The notes beneath the pieces are model-generated. The model did no database searches. It was given only the letters and a program-made list of their open reading frames with translations, and was not told where the DNA came from. This document shows positions 10,280-18,152 of a stretch of 64,000 nucleotides of DNA, one piece after another. The position numbers and the translations under genes were made by a program. Position 1 is the stretch's first letter, and every line of letters starts with the position of its first letter. This DNA is from Bathymodiolus brooksi thiotrophic gill symbiont (lineage in GTDB: Bacteria; Pseudomonadota; Gammaproteobacteria; PS1; Pseudothioglobaceae): NCBI RefSeq assembly GCF_903642095.1, contig NZ_CAHJWD020000194.1, positions 1 to 64,000 of the forward strand. The letters are read 5' to 3'.

Positions 10280-10943
10280 CGTTATTATTCTGTTTATTGA
10301 GTGGAATAAGCAAGGTTCTAAGGTCTTTATTAAGAGACTTTTCCCATCGCTGCTGTTTAATGGCATCCAATTTTTTCTCTTGTTGCCGCTGTTCTTTTTT
10401 ACTGTCTTTTTTATTGTCTTTTTTACTGTCTTTTTTGTCTTTACCTTTGCGTTTCTTGCTATTTTTCTTACTGTTCTGTTGTTGCTTTTCTTGCTCTTTG
10501 CCTTTTTTCTGTTTTTTATTATCTTTGCTATTCTTGGCTTGTTCGTTCTTTTTTTGTTTGGCCTTTTGTTGTTTTAACATTTTTAAATTAAACAAGGCAT
10601 CTTTATCTTGTTTTAATTTTAACGCCTCTGTGTAACTGTCAATAGCCTCATCAATCTTTTTTAATTTAGCGTAAGTATTGCCAGTATTATACAAACGATT
10701 AAAATCCAAATCTTTTTGTTTAACGCTTTGATATTTTTCCAGTGCTTTCTCGTATAAACCTTGTTTGTAAAGGCTATTTGCTTGGTTTAGCTGTGCAGCG
10801 TCATTGTTAATATCAGCAAACTTTTCCGTAGCCGCTTTATAGTCTTGCTTTTGATAAGCGTTATTGGCTTGCTCAATGTGCAAAAAATCCAGCAATCCTG
10901 CCTCTACATTCATTGACAATAATACAAAAAAAATAAATTTCAT
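10254..10943 (-). CDS. batC: BatC-like TPR protein with a lysine-rich low-complexity tail
   Basis: 229 residues with a hydrophobic N-terminus (signal-like, residues 1-16). TPR repeats occupy about residues 22-125 (for example YKAATEKFADINND, YNTGNTYAKLKKIDEAIDSY). A very lysine/glutamine-rich stretch (about 128-195, built of KKDSKK and KKQKKGKEQEKQ units) follows, and the C-terminus has a DDDKK acidic patch. The start overlaps the batB stop by 4 bases (ATGA) and the end overlaps batD by 26 bases. In Bat operons this protein sits between the VWA proteins and BatD and is thought to act in the periplasm. The homopurine-like DNA of the tail could favour strand slippage. Confidence 0.8.
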   Translation of the reverse strand: MKFIFFVLLSMNVEAGLLDFLHIEQANNAYQKQDYKAATEKFADINNDAAQLNQANSLYKQGLYEKALEKYQSVKQKDLDFNRLYNTGNTYAKLKKIDEAIDSYTEALKLKQDKDALFNLKMLKQQKAKQKKNEQAKNSKDNKKQKKGKEQEKQQQNSKKNSKKRKGKDKKDSKKDNKKDSKKEQRQQEKKLDAIKQQRWEKSLNKDLRTLLIPLNKQNNNDDDKKNLW

Positions 10944-11890
10944 GGTTTTTTAGGTAAGGAAAAAAATGCAAAAAATAACAATGCCAAAGCAAGTAACAAG
11001 GGGTAATAAAACAATTGACGCTTTTGATTAATTTTCATATCCTTGCTGTTGTTATGCCGATTAAAAGTATTGATAAAATTTGATAGGTCATTATTATTTA
11101 AGGAATATTTTAAATATTTCCCGTGCGTTTGGGTCGCTAATGTTCTAATATTTGGATTCTCCCTAACATGAACAATATTTTTGTTTTGGTCTTTCAAAAG
11201 CCCATTTTCAGTGCGAATACTGCCCCCACTCTTGCTGGCAATATCAAAAATAAAAATTTGTAGATTTTGCTCTATTGCATACGCAATCTCCTCTTCAAAG
11301 CTACTGTCATCACCGCCATCGGTCAGCAGTAATATTTGCTTATTTTCTGTCTTATCTATCAAATCATTGGTGGCTTGCAATAAATTGAGTATATTGGTGC
11401 CTTTTAGGTTGATACTACCTGTATGTAAATTTTTAATTAAGAACTCAAGACTGGAAAAATCGTCTGTTAAAGGAGAAACTAAAAAAGTTTGACTGGTGAA
11501 CCCTAAAATCGCAACACGCCAGCCATTGATTTTATTCAAATTGTGCAGTAGTTTGTTTTTTGCAAATTCAAAGCGACTTGGATAAATATCATTTGCCAAC
11601 ATAGAGTGTGACATATCAATCGCTACCACCAAATTACTCAAGTGTTTTTTTATCTTAACTTCGCCCTTGTCAAGGGTCGGTTGACTCAACGCCAATAAAA
11701 TCAAGATAATGGATAATAACAGTAATTTAAGGCGTGTTTTTAGACGCATTCCATGTTTGTCTAAACTGATTTTTTCCAGCACTTCAGGTGCAAACAAAGC
11801 CTCAAGGTTATTCTTCTTGTGGTGAATAAAAAACCACAACATAGCCACTGGAATGAGAGCGTAAAGTAATTCTATTTGTTCAAAATCCAT
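10940..11890 (-). CDS. batB: BatB-like VWA-domain membrane protein
   Basis: 316 residues from ATG 11890; a TTG at 11905 would add 5 residues. Two N-terminal membrane helices (about residues 8-22 and 55-75) precede a von Willebrand factor A domain with the metal-binding motif DMSHS (DxSxS) near residue 92 and a second site at LLLTDGGDD. A C-terminal membrane helix (YYPLLLALALLFFAFFS) follows. This is the BatA/BatB architecture, with the VWA domain between membrane anchors. It overlaps batA by 19 bases and batC by 4, so the genes are probably co-translated. It probably forms a complex with the other Bat proteins and is assembled by MoxR (family knowledge plus inference). Confidence 0.85.
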   Translation of the reverse strand: MDFEQIELLYALIPVAMLWFFIHHKKNNLEALFAPEVLEKISLDKHGMRLKTRLKLLLLSIILILLALSQPTLDKGEVKIKKHLSNLVVAIDMSHSMLANDIYPSRFEFAKNKLLHNLNKINGWRVAILGFTSQTFLVSPLTDDFSSLEFLIKNLHTGSINLKGTNILNLLQATNDLIDKTENKQILLLTDGGDDSSFEEEIAYAIEQNLQIFIFDIASKSGGSIRTENGLLKDQNKNIVHVRENPNIRTLATQTHGKYLKYSLNNNDLSNFINTFNRHNNSKDMKINQKRQLFYYPLLLALALLFFAFFSLPKKP

Positions 11891-12765
11891 GTGTTTCTCT
11901 GCCAAAAATAAAGGAATAAAAGTATTAACGCCAAACTTAGGGGGTAGTGAAAATAATAGGTTTTCTTTTCATATTTATTGATATTTATTTTGCTTTTTTC
12001 TAATTGATTGATTTGTGCATAAATGTCTTTTATGCCTTGAGCACTATTGGCTGAAAAGAATTCAGCACCCGTCTCTTGTGCAATTTCTCTCAAAACTTCA
12101 GCATTAAAATCTCTTGCATTACCAATGGCAATTGTATAAACCTTTATTTTGTTGCTTTTTGCACGCTTAATTGCCACTTCAAGTGGCACACTGTCTGTGT
12201 TATTTTTACCATCCGTAAGTAAAATGGCAATTTTTTCTTTAGATTGAGAGTCTTTAAAAAGTTTTGAACTCAAAAATAGGGCCTCATAAAGTGCTGTTTT
12301 TTGCTTTCCAGCAACGCCTACCTCAATATGACTGAGTATTTTGATAATGCTTTTTTTGTCATAAGTCAATGGAATGGCAGTATAAGCAAAATCTGCAAAA
12401 ATACTCAGTGCTAATTTATCGGTTTTACGCTGTTTAATGAATTCCACAACAATCTCTTTTACAATAGAAAACTTGTTGTTTTGTTGCATTGATCCAGAGG
12501 CATCTAAAATTAATGAGATTTCGTAACCTTCGCTGTTGTCCAGTATTATATCCTTAGTTGTAACTGGGCTAGCAAGGGCAACAATAACCAAACTGAGGGT
12601 TAAAAATTTGAGTGCATTGCTTAACAATTGTTTGGATTTTACGACAGTTTTTAAACCTTCACTGTGTGGAAAATAAATAGAGAGTTTTTTCTCTTGACAG
12701 AAAAACAAACAAATAAATGCAACAATAATGGAGGCTAGCACATAGGGATATTCAAAACTAAACAC
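11872..12765 (-). CDS. batA: BatA-like VWA-domain membrane protein
   Basis: 297 residues from a GTG at 12765, preferred because AAGGGG lies 7 bases upstream; a TTG at 12789 is the only longer alternative. Layout: an N-terminal membrane helix (YVLASIIVAFICLFF), a second helix near residue 50-65, a VWA domain with intact DASGS metal-binding motif and ILLTDGKNN, and a C-terminal helix (YPLSLALILLFLYFW). It overlaps the DUF4381 gene by 8 bases and batB by 19. Two VWA proteins in series with a MoxR ATPase and a DUF58 protein is the standard Bat layout. Confidence 0.85.
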   Translation of the reverse strand: MFSFEYPYVLASIIVAFICLFFCQEKKLSIYFPHSEGLKTVVKSKQLLSNALKFLTLSLVIVALASPVTTKDIILDNSEGYEISLILDASGSMQQNNKFSIVKEIVVEFIKQRKTDKLALSIFADFAYTAIPLTYDKKSIIKILSHIEVGVAGKQKTALYEALFLSSKLFKDSQSKEKIAILLTDGKNNTDSVPLEVAIKRAKSNKIKVYTIAIGNARDFNAEVLREIAQETGAEFFSANSAQGIKDIYAQINQLEKSKININKYEKKTYYFHYPLSLALILLFLYFWQRNTWILNK

Positions 12766-13129
12766 AAAGAAACCCCTTGATTTGTTCAATTAAATTTTGT
12801 TCTAATTGCTCAACTTTTTCTTTGTATTTATAAGCTAATAATGCCGTATTAATTTGTTCAAAATCTGTCATATTACTATCATTCACCAATGCACTAGCAT
12901 AACGACTGAATGTATAGGCCGTGGCTTTGCTGTCGTTAAAATCAAGGTTCTTAAGTATTTTGAGTGCCTTTCTTTTTTTGTCATTGCGACGCTTTAATTG
13001 AATTTTTTTCCAGCCAAAATAACCTGCAACTAGCACCATTAACAAGACAACAAAAAGCACAATAAGCAGATAAATAAAGGAATTATCTGCAATAGTAACA
13101 AGCGGTTTAATGTCTTTTAAAGTATCCAT
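12758..13129 (-). CDS. DUF4381 family membrane protein
   Basis: 123 residues. One strong membrane helix (about residues 18-40, FIYLLIVLFVVLLMVLVAGY) is followed by a basic cytoplasmic segment (KKIQLKRRNDKKRKALK) and a helical domain. Size, topology and position between the DUF58 gene and batA match the DUF4381 proteins of MoxR/VWA operons. Function is unknown; a role as membrane scaffold for the VWA proteins is inferred. The stop overlaps the batA start. Confidence 0.75.
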   Translation of the reverse strand: MDTLKDIKPLVTIADNSFIYLLIVLFVVLLMVLVAGYFGWKKIQLKRRNDKKRKALKILKNLDFNDSKATAYTFSRYASALVNDSNMTDFEQINTALLAYKYKEKVEQLEQNLIEQIKGFLCV

Positions 13130-13154
13130 AATTATTGTTTTGAGTGCCTTTTCC

Positions 13155-13970
13155 TCACTTTAAAATCTGTGAAAGTTTAACAAAAACATCGTCATTGGTG
13201 TAAATTTTACCAACATTGATTTTATGTTGAGCAAAATGCAAATAACGCTTGTCGTCCTCAATTTTTAATTGAGATTGGTATTTTTTTGCTAATTTTTTAT
13301 CAAAATTCACTTCAATATTACTGTTATTTTGTGCGTTTTTTAAACTTAATTCTGTGCCGAAAAGCGGTAACTCTTCTAATGGGTCACGCACCAGTATTGC
13401 ATTTATTTGGTTTTTATGGGCAATCATACTGTAGTCGATGGACTGGTAAAAATCACCAATCACAAAAACCAATGATTTTGCTTGTTGAACTAAGTAGGTA
13501 CTCAATGCCTCAGGATTTATCTGTATTTTTAACAAGTCAAAATTTAGCAATGCTTCAGTTGCTACCAGCAAACTGCCCATATTATCAAGTTGAAAAACTT
13601 GCTGTTCATTGTTAAAGAAAAACACCAATTTTGTCTGATTTTTTTGCTGTATAGAGGAATAGGCCAAATGTGCAACAATCTCAGCAATCAACTCGTTTTT
13701 CAGTCGCACAGAACCAAAATGTAGACTGCTGGAAAGCATTACGCAAATTACCACATTAATTTGCCTGTCCTCGTTAAAAACATTGGTTTGCAATTCACCA
13801 GTTTTGCCACTGGCAGAAAAATTTATTTTGCGAATGTCATCGCCTGCTTGATAGGGGCGAATTTCACAAAAATCCAAACCATCGCCTCGCATTTTTGACA
13901 AATGCTCGGCTGATTTTTGAGTGAAAACATTCTTTTTAACACGCAACAATATTTCTTGTGCTGACATCAT
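13155..13970 (-). CDS. DUF58 domain protein of the MoxR/Bat operon
   Basis: 271 residues from ATG 13970 (a second ATG at 13967). The DUF58 signature is visible as MRGDGLDFCEIRPYQAGDDIRKINFSAS (residues about 27-54, quoted in part: DFCEIRPYQAGDD). The C-terminal part has a VWA-like fold in which the usual metal-site serines are replaced by VMLSSS. No membrane helix is evident. DUF58 proteins are near-constant partners of MoxR ATPases. The start overlaps the stop of a possible 37-codon reading frame (13967-14080). Confidence 0.87.
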   Translation of the reverse strand: MMSAQEILLRVKKNVFTQKSAEHLSKMRGDGLDFCEIRPYQAGDDIRKINFSASGKTGELQTNVFNEDRQINVVICVMLSSSLHFGSVRLKNELIAEIVAHLAYSSIQQKNQTKLVFFFNNEQQVFQLDNMGSLLVATEALLNFDLLKIQINPEALSTYLVQQAKSLVFVIGDFYQSIDYSMIAHKNQINAILVRDPLEELPLFGTELSLKNAQNNSNIEVNFDKKLAKKYQSQLKIEDDKRYLHFAQHKINVGKIYTNDDVFVKLSQILK

Positions 13971-14080
13971 AAGAGAACCACCGTATTATCACCACGCAAT
14001 TTGAGAGATGCAAAAATTAGCATTTCATTCATCCAAAAACGAGCAGAACTGCCATTGATTTGTCGCAAAATAGTCATCAT
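13967..14080 (-). CDS. Possible 37-residue leader ORF upstream of the DUF58 gene
   Basis: Between moxR and the DUF58 gene an ATG at 14080 opens a 37-codon frame. It ends in a TGA embedded in the DUF58 start (TTATGATG). The product would begin MMTILRQINGSSARFW. There is no recognised domain and no strong ribosome-binding site. The stop-start overlap is the only positive sign and could be chance. It may be a coupling leader peptide or a remnant of a longer gene in this otherwise unexplained 206-base gap. Confidence 0.22.
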   Translation of the reverse strand: MMTILRQINGSSARFWMNEMLIFASLKLRGDNTVVLL

Positions 14081-14176
14081 TTTTCTATAAATCATAAATA
14101 CTGTATTCTAGTGTCTTTAAGCATATTTAAATAATTGTTCACTTCTTCTTTGTCATCTTATTTTGTGCTTGGTAAT

Positions 14177-15115
14177 TTATGGCACCTGAATCGCCTCAAG
14201 TATTTGCTTAATAATTGCTTTGACACTCATATTTTCAGCCTGTGCTTGATAACTTAAAACAATTCTATGTTGCAACACTTCTGTTACCACGCTGGCAATG
14301 TCAAGCGGTGTAACAAAATCATTGCCCCGTATTAACGCCTTGGCACAACTGGCTTTGTATAAATCGATACTCGCCCTTGGACTGGCACCAAACTCAATAT
14401 AATGTTTGATTGAATCCAAGCCATAATCTTGCGGGTAGCGTGTTGCAAAAATGATTTTTAACATATAATTTTGCACTGCATCATCCACATGAATCTTCTC
14501 AAACTGTTGTCGAATTTTAACAATATCCGCCATATCTGCCACTTGCTCAACCTGCTCAAAGCCATTAATAGCAACCCGTCTAACCACTTCTAACTCTTCA
14601 TCTAGTGTATTGTAATCAAGCACTGTTTTTAGCATAAAGCGGTCAAGTTGTGCCTCTGGTAACTGATAAGTCCCCTCTTGTTCTACTGGGTTTTGGGTTG
14701 CCATAACCAAAAAAGGCTGCTCAAGTTTAAAACTTTCATCAGCAATGGTTACCTGTCTTTCTGCCATTACCTCAAGTAATGCTGCTTGCACTTTAGCAGG
14801 TGCGCGATTGATTTCATCAGCCAGTAATAAATTGGTAAAAATCGGTCCCTTTTTAACGCTAAATTCACCTGTTTTTGGATTATAAATTTGCGCCCCTGTT
14901 AAATCACTGGGTAACAAATCTGGCGTAAACTGAATGCGTTTAAATTGAATTCCCAAAGCTTTGGATAAAGTATTGATTGCCGTGGTTTTTGCCAACCCTG
15001 GCACGCTTTCAACCAAGATATGTCCGCCAGCAATGAGTCCAATTAATAAATGGTCAACCAGGTCTTCCTGTCCAATAATTACTTTTTGTATTTCTGTTTT
15101 AAGTGTTTTTATCAT
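14177..15115 (-). CDS. moxR: MoxR family AAA+ ATPase
   Basis: 312 residues, the usual MoxR length. Walker A is at VPGLAKTT (about residues 39-46) and Walker B at LLLADEIN (about 97-104). The MATQNPVEQEGTYQLPEAQ stretch (sensor 1 region) and an arginine-finger region DRF follow. MoxR ATPases act as chaperones that insert cofactors or mature VWA-containing complexes. Here it starts the classic moxR-DUF58-DUF4381-bat series. The start overlaps the dUTPase stop by 4 bases (ATGA). Confidence 0.93.
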   Translation of the reverse strand: MIKTLKTEIQKVIIGQEDLVDHLLIGLIAGGHILVESVPGLAKTTAINTLSKALGIQFKRIQFTPDLLPSDLTGAQIYNPKTGEFSVKKGPIFTNLLLADEINRAPAKVQAALLEVMAERQVTIADESFKLEQPFLVMATQNPVEQEGTYQLPEAQLDRFMLKTVLDYNTLDEELEVVRRVAINGFEQVEQVADMADIVKIRQQFEKIHVDDAVQNYMLKIIFATRYPQDYGLDSIKHYIEFGASPRASIDLYKASCAKALIRGNDFVTPLDIASVVTEVLQHRIVLSYQAQAENMSVKAIIKQILEAIQVP

Positions 15116-15759
15116 AATGTGTATGCCTTTTCTAATTTTTCATAAAATTGTTCAGGAGTTAGGTCGGGGTAATCTTCCATAATTCTAAAAGCTACCACAT
15201 TGTCTTCAACGCCACCCCATAATTTGATATAAGTACCCTCTTTATAACCGTGTTCTTGTCTAAAAGTGTTAAGCTGATTTTTAACCAAATAACGCTTATA
15301 AAGTTCTGCTACATCCATGTTCATTGTCGCCAGTGCCTTGAAAAAAAGCCCTGTAATTTCGTATAAAGCATTTTGTGATTTATCAACATTAGCACTGGCG
15401 GCAATGGCGAGCATTCTTTCTAAAATTTCCACAGTGAGTTCTGGATTAATCTCTCTTTCAGGCTGCATATCAGCGTAAGCCTCAGCAAATTTAGTATCGC
15501 CAAAGTGAATTGCCTCGGACATAATAAAATGCCAAATATCCACCAGTTCAACTTTGGCATTATCTAAATCTGGATCGCCTTCAATATTTTTCCAGTGCTT
15601 CCAATTAAACGAGTCAATCGCCTCAGCGGCTTCCATATAAATACACCGCAACCATGAAATTTGTCGCCCTTCTTTGGTAGCGCCTTCAGTCCAAATAAGT
15701 CCATTAGTAGCGTCGTTAAGTTTCTGTTGAAGCTCAAACATTTGCTTGATTTGGTTCAT
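15112..15759 (-). CDS. All-alpha dimeric dUTPase
   Basis: 215 residues. The family signature of all-alpha NTP pyrophosphatases is present: EAAEAIDSFNWKHWK (ExxE-type magnesium site) and KVELVDIWHF (ExxD). The MazG-like/dimeric dUTPase family, known from Campylobacter, Trypanosoma and phages, hydrolyses dUTP (and dUDP) to dUMP and keeps uracil out of DNA. It differs in fold from the trimeric Dut common in gammaproteobacteria. It is translationally coupled to moxR by a 4-base overlap. That coupling has no obvious metabolic reason and may only reflect operon compaction. Confidence 0.85.
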   Translation of the reverse strand: MNQIKQMFELQQKLNDATNGLIWTEGATKEGRQISWLRCIYMEAAEAIDSFNWKHWKNIEGDPDLDNAKVELVDIWHFIMSEAIHFGDTKFAEAYADMQPEREINPELTVEILERMLAIAASANVDKSQNALYEITGLFFKALATMNMDVAELYKRYLVKNQLNTFRQEHGYKEGTYIKLWGGVEDNVVAFRIMEDYPDLTPEQFYEKLEKAYTL

Positions 15760-15799
15760 AAAAATTTTCGTCTAAAATAAATTGGGTGAGTTATTATAA

Positions 15800-16114
15800 T
15801 CAATAAACAATCATTGAATTGTCAATTTTTTTTGCCCAAGCATCAATGCCCCCTTGTAAATTGATAATACGCTCAAAGCCGATAGAATCAAAATAGCGAG
15901 CAACTTGCATAGAGCGAATACCGTGATGGCAAATAACAACAGTTTCTTGCGTTTTGTCTAATTGCTCAATATTGCTCATAATTTGCCCCATTGGTAACAG
16001 TGTTGAGTTTTTAAAATGGCATTTATCCCACTCCCATTGTTCACGCACATCCAGAAGTAAAGGTTGATTGTTTTTTAAATAATCATTGAGTTCGGTAGCA
16101 GACAAATCTTTCAT
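15800..16114 (-). CDS. Rhodanese-like sulfurtransferase
   Basis: 104 residues, one rhodanese domain. LLLDVREQWEWDKCHF is the N-terminal signature, the catalytic cysteine sits in VICHHGIRS, and the domain ends with LQGGIDAWA. Such proteins carry persulfide sulfur to acceptors. There is no signal peptide, so it is cytoplasmic (GlpE-like). The start overlaps the stop of the VWA gene by 4 bases (ATGA). The specific acceptor is unknown. Confidence 0.88.
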   Translation of the reverse strand: MKDLSATELNDYLKNNQPLLLDVREQWEWDKCHFKNSTLLPMGQIMSNIEQLDKTQETVVICHHGIRSMQVARYFDSIGFERIINLQGGIDAWAKKIDNSMIVY

Positions 16115-17442
16115 TGTAGTTGTATCCTAGCACCCCATGGAATGACTTCTTTGCCTTTTACCAGCCACATAACAGGGTAATTAGGCTCAATTTCAGGGAA
16201 TTTACCCTTGGCATCAGTAAAGTAAATTAACACATCGCAAACCTTATCTTGTGCATTAATATAATCAAACACAGGGTTAAAATTAGTGCCCTTGCCCCCG
16301 CCTAAAGAGGCAGGAAACTGCAATGCATCCCAAGCCTCAAAACGCCAAGGCGAATGCTCAGAAAGTTTATCATCACAGGCAATTAGAGTAATGCTGGCAC
16401 GCAAATTGGCTTTAATGGCATTCACTTCCGAGACAAACTCATCCACTTCTTCTTGTGAAATGGATCCAGAAGTGTCAATTGCGACAGTGATGTCGATTTG
16501 ATGGGATTTAAGTGCAGGCAAAATTGCCTCCCCGCTCCTGCGTGATGGGCGAGAATAGCTGAAATCATCTCGTGCAAGTGCTGACATATATTGTGCTAAC
16601 AACGATTGCCATGAGACTTGAGGCTGTAAAAAGAAATCAACCAATTTGGCAAATTCGCCCTCTAATTTGCCCGCTTGTTGAGCGATTTGTGCACTTGAAG
16701 CAAGATTTTTTTGCCATTGAGTGGCCAGTTTTTCAATCTCATCAGGACGCAAAATAGCAGGTTGTTGCGCCAAGGAAGAGGCACCGCCCTGCTCACCTTC
16801 GTTTGCCTTACTTTGGGGTTTGGGCTCTTGTTGTAATTGATCTTCACGCATACCCCCATCTGATTGCTTAGAATCGTCATTCGCTTGGTCATCGTATAAA
16901 TGCTGATCCATCGGCTCCTGATTAAGGTTGTCATCAATCATTGGGTAAATTTCTTCAGCAATCATACCTGCATATTGTTGAAAAATCGGCACATCAATCG
17001 GCGGATGAAAGCCCTCTTTAACCAGCAACGGATTGATAGCAAAATCACAAGCCAAATCCCACTTATGCTTGGTGCGATTACCTCGGCGGGCAAAATGAGT
17101 TAACGCACAATGCAAAGCCTCGTGAATTAAAACAAACTTAATTTGGTGTTTGTTAAGTGAATCGATAAACTCAGGATTGTAATAAAAACTTTTGGCATCT
17201 GTAGCACTGGTTTTGCACCACGAATCTGCTGCCACTAACGGCAAACGCAACACTAAATTACCCAAAAAAGGTCTATCCAAAATCAACTGCGTGCGTGCCT
17301 TAGTCAATTTGTTTTTAATGCCCTCTAAATCACTGTCGCTCAATAGGTTTTCTTGCGTTGATTGCACAATATCTTCACCAACTACCCTAACCTTTTCTTC
17401 GGGTGTAAGTGATTTATCTTGCCATGTTGGATATGTGTCCAT
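16111..17442 (-). CDS. VWA-like protein with a metallopeptidase-like N-terminal domain (DUF2201 type)
   Basis: 443 residues. The N-terminal domain has a zinc-peptidase-like HEALH motif (residues 107-111). A polar low-complexity linker (about 175-225, rich in Gln, Asp and Glu) and a C-terminal VWA-like domain with DTSGS at residues 323-327 follow. This two-domain design is known in proteins encoded next to a MoxR-type AAA ATPase; the matching ATPase here is at 22361-23401. The function of the pair is not established. The start overlaps the stop of the TOPRIM-like gene by 1 base (TAATG). The rhodanese gene follows with a 4-base overlap. Confidence 0.83.
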   Translation of the reverse strand: MDTYPTWQDKSLTPEEKVRVVGEDIVQSTQENLLSDSDLEGIKNKLTKARTQLILDRPFLGNLVLRLPLVAADSWCKTSATDAKSFYYNPEFIDSLNKHQIKFVLIHEALHCALTHFARRGNRTKHKWDLACDFAINPLLVKEGFHPPIDVPIFQQYAGMIAEEIYPMIDDNLNQEPMDQHLYDDQANDDSKQSDGGMREDQLQQEPKPQSKANEGEQGGASSLAQQPAILRPDEIEKLATQWQKNLASSAQIAQQAGKLEGEFAKLVDFFLQPQVSWQSLLAQYMSALARDDFSYSRPSRRSGEAILPALKSHQIDITVAIDTSGSISQEEVDEFVSEVNAIKANLRASITLIACDDKLSEHSPWRFEAWDALQFPASLGGGKGTNFNPVFDYINAQDKVCDVLIYFTDAKGKFPEIEPNYPVMWLVKGKEVIPWGARIQLQ

Positions 17443-18152
17443 TAGCTAAACTCTGTTAGGGCAGACACACCCTTATAATCTAAATAGAACAAAGGTAAGG
17501 CACTTAATACGGCTACCTCTTTATTTGGGTCAATGTGTTTTTTTAATTGAGCATTAAAAATATCGTGTTGTTCAATCACACTATTAGGATTTTGACACTG
17601 TCCATTCACTAAAAAATTGGCTTTTTTAAGGTGCTTGCTAATTAAATTCATAAAGTCATTCAAAGGTAATTCTGTTAATTCTTTAAGGCTTAAAAGGGAT
17701 AAGTTTTTATAATGACTGCCTAACTTAATTTTTGTAGTAATGTCTTTAAAATTAGAGTCAGAGTTGTTATCAGTCAAGGCTTCTAACATCGGATAACTCA
17801 GAAAAAGTTTCCCTTTGTCTGTTTCATTGTCAAATATTTTCAACATTTTTTTCATTATTTCATTGTTTGCCTCTGGCACATGTCCATCGTAGTCAAAAAA
17901 TAGATATATTCTGGCAATATCATCTCTATCATAATCTTCTGAACTTAAATCACTACACCCTTCCTTTAGCAATTCAAAAGTGTCTAAGTCTGGATCACCT
18001 GTCAATTTATTGTGTAAATCATATATGTGAGTACACCATGCAATTTCTATTCTTTTTATGTTGACAGGCAAGAGTTTAAGAAAAACATGCAGATATTGAC
18101 GCTCTTGTTTTTTTCCTTCAAATACAAATAAAGTAATCGAATTGTCTGTCAT
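17442..18152 (-). CDS. TOPRIM-like protein paired with an AAA ATPase (candidate defence effector)
   Basis: 236 residues; not a protein I can name. The N-terminus LFVFEGKKQERQY places a glutamate (E12) after a hydrophobic strand. IYLFFDYDGH places a DxD pair (D87, D89) after another. Glutamate then DxD is the metal-site pattern of TOPRIM nuclease domains. A following LFLSYPMLEAL segment is also seen in ATPase-associated proteins of this kind, as far as I recall. It joins the upstream ATPase gene and the downstream VWA gene by 1-base TAATG overlaps. Two-gene ATPase/TOPRIM systems include PARIS (AriA/AriB) and AbiL/RloAB, while OLD and GajA carry both parts in one protein. Which group this belongs to is undetermined. 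Confidence 0.55.
   Translation of the reverse strand: MTDNSITLFVFEGKKQERQYLHVFLKLLPVNIKRIEIAWCTHIYDLHNKLTGDPDLDTFELLKEGCSDLSSEDYDRDDIARIYLFFDYDGHVPEANNEIMKKMLKIFDNETDKGKLFLSYPMLEALTDNNSDSNFKDITTKIKLGSHYKNLSLLSLKELTELPLNDFMNLISKHLKKANFLVNGQCQNPNSVIEQHDIFNAQLKKHIDPNKEVAVLSALPLFYLDYKGVSALTEFS

Noticed and set aside
10254-10640. Plus-strand frames with long runs of Phe and Leu, looking like membrane proteins
   Set aside because: They are the reverse complement of the lysine-rich tail of the BatC-like gene on the minus strand.
12766-12789. TTG start of batA at 12789
   Set aside because: GTG 12765 has a strong AAGGGG at the right distance, while the TTG lies deeper inside the DUF4381 gene.
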